NCBI RefSeq assembly: GCF_014803385.1
Contig: NZ_JACYFC010000001.1
Span: 702,136 to 766,135, forward strand
Direction: 5' to 3'
From: Marinomonas colpomeniae
Lineage (GTDB): Bacteria > Pseudomonadota > Gammaproteobacteria > Pseudomonadales > Marinomonadaceae
DNA: 64,000 nucleotides
The notes beneath the pieces are model-generated. The model searched no databases and was not told where the DNA came from. It saw only the letters and a list, made by a program, of their open reading frames with translations. Each line of letters opens with the position of its first letter. Position 1 is the first letter of the stretch. A program made the translations under genes and the position numbers. Shown here piece after piece: positions 8,350 through 16,725 of this stretch.

Positions 8350-9231
8350 ATGTCTAAACCAGTAATCGGTTTTATCGGTCTTGGCCTTATGGGCGGCAAC
8401 ATGGTAGAGAATCTACAAAAACGTGGCTACCAAGTAAACGTAATGGACCTTAGCCAAGACGCAGTTGATGCTGTACTTGCTCGTGGTAACGCGACTCAAT
8501 TTACTTCTGCAAAAGCATTAGCAGCAGCAAGTGACGTTGTTGAGTTTTGTCTTACAACTTCTGCTGTTGTTGAGAAAATCGTTCACGGTGAAGACGGTGT
8601 TTTAGCAGGTATTAAAGCCGGCTCTACACTCATCGACTTCGGTACTTCTATCCCAGCTTCTACTATCAAAATTGGTGCTGCTCTTGCTGAAAAAGGCTGT
8701 GGCATGATTGATGCTCCTCTAGGTCGTACACCTGCGCACGCTAAAGATGGTTTGCTAAACATCATGGCTGCTGGTGACATGGACACATTTAATAAAGTTA
8801 AACCTTTATTAGAAGAGCAAGGCGAGAACGTATTCCACCTTGGCGCTTTGGGTGCAGGCCATACCACTAAGTTAATCAATAACTTTATTGGTATGACAAC
8901 TGTTACGGCTATGTCTCAAGCCTTTGCTGTTGCAAAAGCGGCAGGTGTTGACGGTCAGCAATTGTTCGACATCATGTCTGCTGGTCCATCTAACTCACCA
9001 TTCATGCAATTTACTAAATTCTATGCAGTAGATGGCGAAGAAAAATTAGGTTTCTCTGTAGCAAATGCTAACAAAGATCTAGGTTACTTCTTACAGATGG
9101 TTTCTGACTTAGGTTCTGAGTCTCCAATCGCTGAAGGTACTTCTAAAGCGCTACAAGCTGGTGTTGATGCTGGTTTTGGCCAAAATGACGTACCAAAAAT
9201 CTTTGATTATTTCACTGGTTTAAAGAAGTAA
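8350..9231 (+). CDS. NAD(P)-dependent beta-hydroxyacid dehydrogenase, YihU-like PxGRT subtype
   Basis: A 293-residue enzyme of the 3-hydroxyisobutyrate dehydrogenase family. The Rossmann motif is GFIGLGLMGGNM at 7-18, and the catalytic lysine is about K174 in GAGHTTKLINNF. The substrate loop is DAPLGRTPAHAKDG (121-134). Typical 3-hydroxyisobutyrate dehydrogenases have a DAPVSGG loop here, whereas the PxGRT form recalls sulfolactaldehyde reductase YihU. That points to a small anionic aldehyde or hydroxyacid, but no sulfoquinovose or valine pathway genes are nearby, so the substrate is open. There is a good AGGAG ribosome site. The gene stands alone with its own terminator and has regular codon use that suggests good expression. 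Confidence 0.85.
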   Translation: MSKPVIGFIGLGLMGGNMVENLQKRGYQVNVMDLSQDAVDAVLARGNATQFTSAKALAAASDVVEFCLTTSAVVEKIVHGEDGVLAGIKAGSTLIDFGTSIPASTIKIGAALAEKGCGMIDAPLGRTPAHAKDGLLNIMAAGDMDTFNKVKPLLEEQGENVFHLGALGAGHTTKLINNFIGMTTVTAMSQAFAVAKAAGVDGQQLFDIMSAGPSNSPFMQFTKFYAVDGEEKLGFSVANANKDLGYFLQMVSDLGSESPIAEGTSKALQAGVDAGFGQNDVPKIFDYFTGLKK

Positions 9232-9252
9232 TTTAAACTACTTCTTTAAAGA

Positions 9253-9291
9253 CCTCGTGCATTTTTAAAAATTGCACGGGGTTTTTTTTTT
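9253..9291 (+). terminator. Intrinsic terminator after the dehydrogenase gene
   Basis: A 9-bp stem (CCTCGTGCA with TGCACGGGG, one G-T wobble) around an 11-base AT-rich loop, followed by ten T residues. Confidence 0.9.
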
Positions 9292-9406
9292 GCTTTTTTG
9301 TCTATACTTAAAACCTTCCTTTCATAATGTAATAACCCATTAATACCTGCTTTGTTTCTCAAACTGTTAAAACATAAGATGTTTCAATACAAGATGAGGA
9401 AGTATC

Positions 9407-9976
9407 ATGAACAATAAAAAAATCTTAATGATCACTGGCGACTTTACTGAAGACTACGAAACTATGGTGCCTTTTCAGGCATTAATAAGTGTTGGTCATA
9501 CTGTGCATGCGGTTTGCCCCGATAAAAAGTCTGGGGACACTGTTGCAACAGCAATTCATGACTTTGAAGGTGATCAAACATATACCGAAAAAGTCGGTCA
9601 CCGCTTCGCTCTTAATGCGACGTTTGCTGATGTGAACGTTGAAGATTACGATGCTTTGATTATTCCCGGTGGTCGAGCACCTGAATACCTTCGTCTAAAT
9701 AAAGACGTCATTGCTATGGTGAAGTACTTTTTTGAGACAAATAAACCTGTGGCGGCGGTATGTCATGGTGCCCAATTATTGGCAGCAGCCGGCGTTCTAG
9801 AAGGTAGAAAGTGTTCTGCTTATCCTGCGTGTCAGCCTGAAGTAGAGCTTGCCAAAGGGAAATTTGTAGAGTTGCCTGTAGATCAAGCGGTAACAGACGG
9901 CAATTTAGTAACAGCGCCTGCGTGGCCAGCACATCCAGCCTGGTTAGCGCAATTTTATGTGTTGTTAGCAAAGTAA
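9407..9976 (+). CDS. DJ-1/PfpI family protein
   Basis: A 189-residue single-domain protein of the class I glutamine amidotransferase-like superfamily. The nucleophile elbow [11 protein letters not shown] places the cysteine at about C119, followed by His120, and an acidic residue at about E15 (GDFTEDYE) matches the Glu of the family. Members act as intracellular proteases, chaperones or glyoxalase/deglycase-like enzymes; the sequence does not decide which. The GAGGAAG ribosome site is good. It follows the dehydrogenase after a terminator, so it is probably transcribed on its own. Confidence 0.85.
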   Translation: MNNKKILMITGDFTEDYETMVPFQALISVGHTVHAVCPDKKSGDTVATAIHDFEGDQTYTEKVGHRFALNATFADVNVEDYDALIIPGGRAPEYLRLNKDVIAMVKYFFETNKPVAAVCHGAQLLAAAGVLEGRKCSAYPACQPEVELAKGKFVELPVDQAVTDGNLVTAPAWPAHPAWLAQFYVLLAK

Positions 9977-10035
9977 TTGACTGATATCTGCTCCGTCAGA
10001 ATTCAGATCTAAACATTCAGGGCTAAGAGCTCAGA

Positions 10036-10093
10036 AAGTTAGTCAGGTTTAATTGTTGTCTTAAGACAATAAAGTATTAAGCCTGACTAACTT
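10036..10093. repeat. 58-bp nested inverted repeat between the DJ-1 and ribbon-helix-helix genes
   Basis: The outer arms are 18 bases (10036-10053 and 10076-10093) and match at 17 of 18 positions. Inside them lies a perfect 14-bp palindrome, TTGTCTTAAGACAA (10056-10069). The whole can fold as a cruciform or an RNA hairpin with an internal arm. No T-run follows on the plus strand, so it is not a standard terminator for the upstream gene. Only one copy is present in this window. Confidence 0.8.
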
Positions 10094-10178
10094 GCATCTA
10101 TGTTTTAGGCTAAACTGTTTACCTCGTACCACTTTACATTCCAGCGTTATTTCAAATAATAAAAATAGGAAAAATAAG

Positions 10179-10538
10179 ATGTGTAAGCTTTTTGTGAACT
10201 CAGATCCAAGTCTATGGGAAAATGTTACTCGTTCTTTACGTATTGATGGCATGGTGACCAGTATCCGATTAGAAAGCTTCTTTTGGTTTACGTTAGAAGA
10301 GATTGCTCAGAGAGATAAAATATCTTTGTCGCAGATGATTGCTAAGCTGAACCATGAAGCTTTAGATGCAGGTCATAATCTTGATAACTTTACATCCTTT
10401 TTACGTGTTTGTGCTATGCGGTATTTGCATTTGCAAACAATCGGTATGTTGCCTCATTCTCATGAAATTAGTATCGCATCGCTCAATACAGACCGTATTC
10501 TTGAGCAAGAGAAGTACTATTTAGAAACGCATCAGTAA
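10179..10538 (+). CDS. Ribbon-helix-helix domain protein
   Basis: A 119-residue protein. I use ATG 10179 because an AGGA ribosome site precedes it and because sequence further upstream would run into the palindrome. The central stretch SIRLESFFWFTLEEIAQRDKISLSQMIAKL has the beta strand and two helices of the RHH_4-type fold seen in small DNA-binding regulators. The C-terminal helix (FTSFLRVCAMRYL) fits that family. No toxin gene is adjacent, so an antitoxin role is not supported. It may act on the palindrome just upstream of it, but that is inference from position only. Confidence 0.75.
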   Translation: MCKLFVNSDPSLWENVTRSLRIDGMVTSIRLESFFWFTLEEIAQRDKISLSQMIAKLNHEALDAGHNLDNFTSFLRVCAMRYLHLQTIGMLPHSHEISIASLNTDRILEQEKYYLETHQ

Positions 10539-10911
10539 TTATCTGCGTTTTTTCAGTACTTTCTTCGTCTTTTCAACAGCCTGTTTTTTTATACTGACAT
10601 CACTTTATTATTTAAAATTCCAATCTTACCTCATACTTACTAGTTGATCAAAAAACAACCTTACAAAAAGGCTACATACCAAATCTTCGATATTACATAT
10701 TGCAACACATACTTCTCTGAAACTTTACTATAGTTATCTGGTGATGGTTGAAATGACGATTGTTCATTTTTACGTTTTAAGATTCATGAAAGACGTTTTT
10801 TTTACCGCATACAGATAAATGGAATGCTGCAAAGCGGACAGCCTTGATAGGAAAGGATGTATTTATACAAACCTTTTTATTAAATGCTCATTATATAGAG
10901 AAGGACATTCG
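10539..10911. other. Intergenic region upstream of the signalling operon
   Basis: About 370 AT-rich bases between the ribbon-helix-helix gene and the kinase start chosen at 10912. An in-frame extension of the kinase back to 10819 is possible but lacks a ribosome site. I see no hairpin with a T-run and no RNA gene. It presumably carries the operon promoter. Confidence 0.5.
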
Positions 10912-12447
10912 ATGCTAAGTGTAGAGTCATATATAGGAAATCCTGAGAAAAACTCTGAAACGGGTCTTTTGGATATTGTTCTTGATAGCAGCATTCAAAC
11001 CAATTTGGACAGTATCTGTGAATTGGTACTAACAATCTTCGACGCACAGGCTTGCTTGATAACAGCTAACTTCTCACAAGGTCCGATTACTCTATCTCAA
11101 TGTGGTGAGAGCCTTTCTGAATTAAATGATAATCAACAAGCTAGCATCAACAGAGTAAAACAATTTGAAGAATTCGTACTAGACACGAATCCTAATACAA
11201 ATGCCGATAGTAAAAACACCGCATCAACTATTTACGAAGCTCATTCGCCTATTATCTTCCCCTCAGGTTTAGTATTTGGAATGTTGATATTTGAACGCCA
11301 CAGTGAGAGCCCTCTTGATGGAAAAGAAAAAGCCATTTTAAGCATTTTACAAAGAGATATTACTAATCACCTAATTCAGCAAAAACAAGCTTTTGAAGAA
11401 GCCAAGTCTACTGAATTACATACTTTAATCTCCAAACATAATCAGGATTGGATCTTTGTTAAAGACGAAAGCTTCCGCATTGTTTATGCCAATGATGCGT
11501 TTCTCGGTGTTTATCCTGAAAATATGCAAGATAAAATTATTGGTTTTACCACACTCGAAGAATACGATGTGGCGGAAGCTGAACTGTTTTTAGCGGACGA
11601 CAAGACTGCGTTTGAAAAAGGCATTTGCATCGTTACAGAAGACCTTCATATGCCAGATGGTCAGCACATTATTGTAGAAACAGTGAAGCGACGCTTCGAA
11701 GATGAGTATGGGAAAGCTTACATCTTAGGTGTATGTCGTAATGTCACGCGAAGAGAGCATTTAATTCGTGAGCTTAAGAAAGCAAACGATGAGTTAGACG
11801 ATTTTACTAGTATTGCGTCTCATGATTTGAAATCGCCTCTCAATGCCATTAAGCGGTTACTTGAGTGGATTGAAGAAGATTGCAAAGCGTTATTGCCGGA
11901 AGAACATTTAGAAAATTTGAATCTAGTAATGAATCGAGCAGACCGAATGCAGGTGCTGCTAGATGACTTACTTCGTTATGCAAGAATTGATCAGGGTGAT
12001 ATTTCAACTGCCGAGATAAACCTTGCAGAAGTCAAACACGATGTTACCCAACTGTTAGATCTACCGAAAAATATCACCGTCAACATTGACGAAGGGATGT
12101 TGACAGTCCCTGTGGTGCCATTCAAAACTGTGATGTTGAACCTTATTGGTAATGCAATTAAGCACAACGATAAAGCGGAAGGTCTTGTTAAAGTGACCAT
12201 GTTGGACTCTCGACATCATTACATTATCGAAGTTTCTGATAATGGTCCCGGTATTGAGCCAAAGTATTTTGATCGAATATTTCAACTCTTTCAAACTTTA
12301 CGTTCTCGTGATGAACTGGAAGGTAGCGGTATTGGATTGTCGGTTGTTATGAAACATCTCAACAACTTCGATGGGAAAATTGAAGTTGAGTCTGATGGAA
12401 AATTAGGGTCTACCTTTAGGGTGTATTGGCCGAAAAAAGCTAAATGA
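10912..12447 (+). CDS. Soluble PAS-domain sensor histidine kinase
   Basis: A 511-residue kinase. Start 10912 is preceded by AAGGA at good spacing. Residues about 20-150 form a GAF-like sensor, 170-285 a PAS domain (DWIFVKDESFRIVYAND), 290-360 the dimerisation domain with the phosphoacceptor H304 in SHDLKSPL, and 395-511 the ATPase domain (LNLIGNAIKHND, DNGPGI, GSGIGLSVV). There is no membrane segment, so it senses a cytoplasmic signal. It lies 10 bases ahead of a single-domain response regulator and in one operon with a GGDEF-EAL protein. The layout resembles phytochrome-type kinase-regulator pairs, but no bilin-binding cysteine is evident. Confidence 0.87.
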   Translation: MLSVESYIGNPEKNSETGLLDIVLDSSIQTNLDSICELVLTIFDAQACLITANFSQGPITLSQCGESLSELNDNQQASINRVKQFEEFVLDTNPNTNADSKNTASTIYEAHSPIIFPSGLVFGMLIFERHSESPLDGKEKAILSILQRDITNHLIQQKQAFEEAKSTELHTLISKHNQDWIFVKDESFRIVYANDAFLGVYPENMQDKIIGFTTLEEYDVAEAELFLADDKTAFEKGICIVTEDLHMPDGQHIIVETVKRRFEDEYGKAYILGVCRNVTRREHLIRELKKANDELDDFTSIASHDLKSPLNAIKRLLEWIEEDCKALLPEEHLENLNLVMNRADRMQVLLDDLLRYARIDQGDISTAEINLAEVKHDVTQLLDLPKNITVNIDEGMLTVPVVPFKTVMLNLIGNAIKHNDKAEGLVKVTMLDSRHHYIIEVSDNGPGIEPKYFDRIFQLFQTLRSRDELEGSGIGLSVVMKHLNNFDGKIEVESDGKLGSTFRVYWPKKAK

Positions 12448-12457
12448 GTTAATAATT

Positions 12458-12874
12458 ATGATTCCAAAAACTACTTCATTGCTGATCGTCGAAGATGACG
12501 ATGTTGATTATAAATTACTTATGCGCTCTTTTGCGCAACGTAAAATTGCAAATGTTACCGTACGAGCTAAAGACGGTTTAGATGCATGGGAAAAAATAAA
12601 AAGTGGTGAAATACAAAAACCTTTTATTGTTTTACTTGATCTAAATATGCCTCGTATGAACGGTAAAGAGCTGCTTACGGAAATTCGCAACGATCCAGAC
12701 CATGCGGATACCGTTGTCTTTTTGATGACAACATCAACAGACAAAAATGATATTAAAGAAAGTTTTTCTAAGCATGCAGCAGGCTATTTCTTAAAAGACA
12801 ATGTTCAGGGCAGTATTGATAAAATGGTGGAAGTGATTGATGGCTATTGGCAAATAGTGATCTTACCGTCATAA
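12458..12874 (+). CDS. Single-domain response regulator (Rcp1-like)
   Basis: A 138-residue REC domain with no output domain. The acidic pocket is EDDD at 12-15, the phosphoacceptor is D61 (VLLDLNMPRMNG), and the conserved lysine sits in YFLKDNV. Single-domain regulators of this class commonly partner PAS, GAF or phytochrome-like kinases. It lies 10 bases after the kinase and 8 bases before the REC-GGDEF-EAL gene. It probably relays or competes for phosphate with the REC domain of that next protein. Confidence 0.9.
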   Translation: MIPKTTSLLIVEDDDVDYKLLMRSFAQRKIANVTVRAKDGLDAWEKIKSGEIQKPFIVLLDLNMPRMNGKELLTEIRNDPDHADTVVFLMTTSTDKNDIKESFSKHAAGYFLKDNVQGSIDKMVEVIDGYWQIVILPS

Positions 12875-12882
12875 GGAGTGTT

Positions 12883-14589
12883 ATGAATATCTTAATCGTC
12901 GATGATGACGCGGTTGATCGTAAGCTCATTAAAAGAGCCCTAAGTACGACCACTCATTTCCATAATATTGTGGAAGTGGCTTCTGTTACAGAGGGCTTAG
13001 ACGCATCCTTAGTGAGTCACTTTGATATTATTTTGCTAGATTGCAATATGCCAGAAGTGGATGGCATTGAAATGTTGATTGAGATGCGAGCCAAACCCAA
13101 TTTGGGGAATACTGCCATTATCATGATCAGTTCATCTGACGATTCACCGTTAGCGCTCGATTGTATTGAAGCTGGTGCACAGGACTTTTTGCCTAAGAGT
13201 GACATCTCTATTCGTGATTTGAATAAGTCGATTATGTACGCGAAAAAACGGTTTGAAACAGAACAACGGATGCATGAAAGTTACTTAACAGCTAAACATA
13301 TGGCTGAATGCGATACATTGACAGGGTTATCTAATCGTTATCATTTTGAAGAAACTGTGAAAGAAATGATTGGGAGAGAAGGTAGTAAGTCGAATAGTAT
13401 GGCGTTATTGGCTTTAGATATTGATAACTTTAAACACATTAATGACACTCTCGGGCATGATGTAGGCGATGATGTATTAAAAGAAGTGGTTGTTCGAATT
13501 AAGCGCGTATTGAGTCGTCATGAACGTTTTGCTCGTCTTGGTGGTGATGAATTTGCTGTGATGATGAGCCAAGTCCGTAATGCCGACGAAGTAAATTTAC
13601 TTTCGAGTCGTATGCTTACTCAATTTCAAGACCCTATGGTTATCAACGACAAAATTGTTAATTGTAGTATTAGTATTGGTAGTGCTGTTTTTCCTTCTGA
13701 TGCGAGTCGGTTTCATGAGTTATTAAAGTGCGCTGACATTGCCATGTACCATTCTAAACAAAATGGTAAAAATCAATTCAGTTGTTACAAACCCTATTAC
13801 CAAACAGAATTTAATCGCCGTTTCAATATTCAAAATGAAATAAAAAATATTATTAAAGAGGAGACGTTTAGACTTTTTTATCAGCCGATTTACTCAACTC
13901 AAACAGAAACAATTGTTGGTTTTGAAGCTTTAATTCGCTGGCCAGAAATGGATGAAATGTTTACACCAGACGAGTTCATTCCTGTTGCAGAAGAGTGCGG
14001 ACTGATTAGTGAACTGGGTAAATGGATTATTTCAACTGCGGTTCAGCAGGTAGCGTTATGGCGTGAAAATTTCAAATTATCACTTACTATCGCGGTTAAT
14101 ATTTCACCTGTTCAATTGCAAGACAAAAATTTATTACCTCATTTGATTGATACGGTTAAAAAGAACGGTGTGCCATCAGATAGCATAACACTTGAAATCA
14201 CTGAAACAGCATTGTTTAAAGACAGCGAGAAAATCACAGAGACATTAAGACAATTGTCTCAACATGGGTTTAAAATTGCTCTAGATGATTTTGGTATGGG
14301 TTACTCATCTATCGCACATTTAATCGAATACCCAATTGATATTGTGAAATTGGATAGAAGTATGCAATCGTTCGTAGATGACGGGTGTAAGCGTTATAAA
14401 GTGCTGGAAAGCTTGGCATATATGCTAAATAAATTGGATCTAACTATTGTGGCGGAAGGTATAGAGACTGAATCTCAATCTAGTTTATGTAAGCAACTTA
14501 ATCTTGACTATAAACAAGGTTTTTTATTATCAAGGCCTCTTCCTGTAGATCAAATTGACGCTATGCTTGCGTCTCCTTCCTTAAGTTAA
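12883..14589 (+). CDS. REC-GGDEF-EAL cyclic-di-GMP regulator
   Basis: A 568-residue protein. Start 12883 follows AAGGAG. The REC domain spans about 1-120 with phosphoacceptor D53 (LLDCNMPEVDG). The GGDEF domain has an intact GGDEF at 220-224, but the upstream inhibitory RxxD site is absent (SRHE at that place). The EAL domain is 330-565 with EAL at 347-349 and the catalytic surroundings NISPVQLQ, EITET, DDFGMGYSS and VAEGIETESQ, so the phosphodiesterase half looks competent. Both activities may be present, and phosphorylation by the upstream kinase may switch between them. It is the last gene of a three-gene operon ending in a terminator. Confidence 0.92.
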   Translation: MNILIVDDDAVDRKLIKRALSTTTHFHNIVEVASVTEGLDASLVSHFDIILLDCNMPEVDGIEMLIEMRAKPNLGNTAIIMISSSDDSPLALDCIEAGAQDFLPKSDISIRDLNKSIMYAKKRFETEQRMHESYLTAKHMAECDTLTGLSNRYHFEETVKEMIGREGSKSNSMALLALDIDNFKHINDTLGHDVGDDVLKEVVVRIKRVLSRHERFARLGGDEFAVMMSQVRNADEVNLLSSRMLTQFQDPMVINDKIVNCSISIGSAVFPSDASRFHELLKCADIAMYHSKQNGKNQFSCYKPYYQTEFNRRFNIQNEIKNIIKEETFRLFYQPIYSTQTETIVGFEALIRWPEMDEMFTPDEFIPVAEECGLISELGKWIISTAVQQVALWRENFKLSLTIAVNISPVQLQDKNLLPHLIDTVKKNGVPSDSITLEITETALFKDSEKITETLRQLSQHGFKIALDDFGMGYSSIAHLIEYPIDIVKLDRSMQSFVDDGCKRYKVLESLAYMLNKLDLTIVAEGIETESQSSLCKQLNLDYKQGFLLSRPLPVDQIDAMLASPSLS

Positions 14590-14596
14590 CAACTAA

Positions 14597-14642
14597 ACGG
14601 CCTTATGTGTCTTTTAGACCATAAGGCCGTACACTTTTTTAT
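14597..14642 (+). terminator. Intrinsic terminator of the kinase/GGDEF-EAL operon
   Basis: A perfect 11-bp stem, ACGGCCTTATG with CATAAGGCCGT, a 12-base loop, then ACAC and a run of T residues. Confidence 0.88.
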
Positions 14643-14806
14643 TGTCACTTCTCCCTTTTAAATTCTTTGTAAGATCTTCTACACATGGTTTCCTATATGT
14701 TGTTTCCTATATAATGTGCTGAATCTCATTTTTCGAATCATCAAGTTTAAGCCGTTTTTTATAAAAGGCTTTAAACTCTCAATAATTAAGATCAAGACGG
14801 CACCTT

Positions 14807-15880
14807 ATGTTTAACGCTTCATCTACTCGTTTAAATAAATACATCAGTGAAAGTGGCATCTGCTCTCGAAGAGATGCGGACCGTTTTATCGAACAAGGTA
14901 ATGTCTTCATTAATGGCAAACGTGCCAAAATAGGTGATCAAGTTGCCGCAGGTGATACGGTTAAAGTAAATGGGCAGCTTATCGAACCTCAAGATGCTGA
15001 TGATTTTGTGTTTATCGTATTGAATAAACCTGTTGGTATCGTGAGCACTACGGAAAGCTCAGAAAAAGACAATATTGTCGACTTTGTTGGCCATAGTACG
15101 CGTATTTTTCCTATCGGCCGTTTAGATAAAGATTCTCAAGGTTTGATATTTCTGACAAATAATGGCGACCTTGTAAATAAGGTGCTACGTGCAGGTAACA
15201 ATCACGAAAAAGAATATTTAGTCACAGTAAACAAACCGATCACCGATGACTTTATTAAAGGCTTAGCTGGTGGTGTTCCTATTTTAGGCACTATGACAAA
15301 AAAATGCCCAGTGACGAAAGTGGCGGCAAACGTATTTAATATTACGTTAGTTCAAGGCTTAAATCGTCAGATTCGTCGTATGTGTGAGCATTTTGGCTAT
15401 GAAGCAATGAAGTTAGAGCGAACGCGCATTATGAATGTGAGCTTAAAAGGTGTTTCTGTGGGTGAGTGGCGTGACTTAACAGAAAAAGAGTTAAGTGTAT
15501 TATTAGAGTCTGTAGAAACATCATCTTCTGAAAGTAGTGTGTCTGCGAAAAAATCACGTACGACACAGAAAAAAACCTCTCGGCCTAATACGTCATCAAC
15601 ATCTATAGGAGCTTCGAAAGGCAATACTAAACATACTAAAGTCGAAGCACGTAAGCCTACGAGTACATCGAAAAGCAAAGATAGGCGGCCTTTTGCTGAA
15701 GATAAGAGTTCAAATACAAAGCATCCTAACAAGAGCAACCCAAATGCTCCAAAACCTAATAGTAAGCATCCTAGTAAAAAGCGTCCTAGCAGTAAACCTG
15801 CATCAAACGGCAAACCAGTAGGCTCTACCAAGGGAAGCGGTAATCGACCTCCAAGAGGAAAAAAATCTTCGCGTCCTTAG
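14807..15880 (+). CDS. rluF: 23S rRNA pseudouridine synthase RluF with long basic tail
   Basis: Isomerises a uridine of 23S rRNA (U2604 by family knowledge; RluF can also modify tRNA-Tyr). It has 357 residues. An S4 RNA-binding domain covers about 5-65 ([22 protein letters not shown] is its hallmark region). The RsuA-type synthase domain covers about 66-230 with catalytic Asp107 in [12 protein letters not shown]. From about residue 235 to the end there is a low-complexity tail of Lys, Ser, Pro and Asn, longer than the short basic tail of E. coli RluF (290 residues). The tail is probably disordered and RNA-binding. The gene stands alone. Confidence 0.92.
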   Translation: MFNASSTRLNKYISESGICSRRDADRFIEQGNVFINGKRAKIGDQVAAGDTVKVNGQLIEPQDADDFVFIVLNKPVGIVSTTESSEKDNIVDFVGHSTRIFPIGRLDKDSQGLIFLTNNGDLVNKVLRAGNNHEKEYLVTVNKPITDDFIKGLAGGVPILGTMTKKCPVTKVAANVFNITLVQGLNRQIRRMCEHFGYEAMKLERTRIMNVSLKGVSVGEWRDLTEKELSVLLESVETSSSESSVSAKKSRTTQKKTSRPNTSSTSIGASKGNTKHTKVEARKPTSTSKSKDRRPFAEDKSSNTKHPNKSNPNAPKPNSKHPSKKRPSSKPASNGKPVGSTKGSGNRPPRGKKSSRP

Positions 15881-15917
15881 TTCGTGTTTAATAATGGATA
15901 AATACAAGGTCTGAAAG

Positions 15918-15943
15918 GCCACCATGGTGTCAGTCACGGTGGC
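15918..15943 (+). terminator. Weak hairpin after rluF
   Basis: A GCCACC/GGTGGC stem extended by TG/CA across one mismatch, with only a short T-rich segment after it. It lies between rluF and the convergent small gene ending at 15960, so it may end transcription from the left. Confidence 0.45.
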
Positions 15944-15959
15944 TTATTAGCAGCTAGAT

Positions 15960-16076
15960 CTAATTACCTAAAACATTGACGGTAGATTTTTTAGTGGCTT
16001 TTGCCGCTTTCTTTTCTTTCGGTGTTAGAAGCGCTTTCTTTTTGGAATTCTTTTTACTGTCTTGACCCTTGCTCAT
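15960..16076 (-). CDS. 38-residue Lys-rich conserved small protein
   Basis: A short gene starting MSKGQDSKKNSKKK and ending NVLGN. About 16 of 38 residues are lysine. The opening MSKGxDxKKxxKKK is one I recognise from small uncharacterised proteins in several gammaproteobacteria, which argues that it is real despite its size. It is cytoplasmic with no membrane segment and is probably disordered and nucleic-acid-binding; that function is inference. It converges on rluF, an RNA-modifying enzyme with a similar basic tail. Confidence 0.65.
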   Translation of the reverse strand: MSKGQDSKKNSKKKALLTPKEKKAAKATKKSTVNVLGN

Positions 16077-16458
16077 GATATTCACCATTCGTTATCACTA
16101 TATTAACCTAGGTCGGTTTTAGCCAACATAAGGGCTGTGTTACGCATATGCATATAAACGGAAATGCCTAAATGGGTAACCATATGAGTATGTTCTTATT
16201 ATCAGGGAAGTGAAAGATATACTTGGCGCCTTAATAGTTGCGGCTTCTTGCTGTTGTCATTCTATATTCTTAAGTAATAATTTATAAAAAAAGAAGAAGT
16301 GAATATTGCCAAATCTGAATAATACAGTGACTTAAGTGTCAGTTTTAGGATAATTTTTTGTTGAAAATAAGAGGATTTTGACACTGTATTCTATTGTCTA
16401 TTGTATGAAATGTATCATCTTCATATGATAAAGCTTCAAATTTTGATAGAGAGTTATT
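16077..16458. other. Intergenic region with a possible promoter for the small lipoprotein
   Basis: About 380 AT-rich bases divergent between the Lys-rich microgene and the small lipoprotein gene. I see no strong hairpin or RNA gene. TTGACA at 16378-16383, with weak -10-like hexamers 15-17 bases later, is a plausible promoter for the gene at 16459. Confidence 0.4.
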
Positions 16459-16587
16459 ATGAATATAATTAAGCGTTTGAGTGTTCTTGTTTGCATTGCC
16501 GTATTAGCTTTGAGTGTTACTGCATGTGCTAGACATGGGCATGGCGGTGGTGGAAGTGGTGGCGGTGGTAGTTCCCATCAAAAATAA
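16459..16587 (+). CDS. 42-residue lipoprotein with a natural Gly4-Ser repeat tail
   Basis: The N-terminus MNIIKRLSVLVCIAVLALS is a signal peptide ending in the lipobox SVTAC, so Cys23 should be lipidated. The mature part is only about 20 residues: CARHGHGGGGSGGGGSSHQK. It has His at both ends and two Gly4-Ser units, like an engineered flexible linker. A terminator follows directly, so the gene has its own transcription unit. Function unknown; the His residues could bind metal. It is too short for homology to be judged by eye, but signal peptide, lipobox, stop and terminator line up. Confidence 0.68.
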   Translation: MNIIKRLSVLVCIAVLALSVTACARHGHGGGGSGGGGSSHQK

Positions 16588-16651
16588 GGCATAGTAAGAT
16601 GTTCAAACACGTTGGCGTCAGGCATACGCTTTATGTTTGATAGTGATTTTT

Positions 16652-16682
16652 AAAACGGTTTCTAAATAGAAGCCGTTTTTTT
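16652..16682 (+). terminator. Intrinsic terminator after the small lipoprotein gene
   Basis: The stem AAACGGTTTCT paired with AGAAGCCGTTT (one wobble) is followed by a T-run. Confidence 0.87.
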
Positions 16683-16725
16683 GTAGTTGAAAATAAATGT
16701 CATGCTTAAGGAGTAAAGGGTAGTT

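Noticed and set aside
8350..9231. Naming the dehydrogenase mmsB for valine breakdown
   Set aside because: The substrate loop differs and no valine-degradation genes are nearby.
10179..10538. Calling the ribbon-helix-helix protein an antitoxin
   Set aside because: No toxin-like gene lies on either side.
10819..10911. A 31-residue N-terminal extension of the soluble kinase
   Set aside because: No ribosome site at 10819, while AAGGA precedes ATG 10912.
15397..15831. A 144-codon open frame antisense to rluF
   Set aside because: It is the shadow of the low-complexity Lys/Ser/Pro tail and gives a Leu/Gly/Phe-rich product with no start signal.
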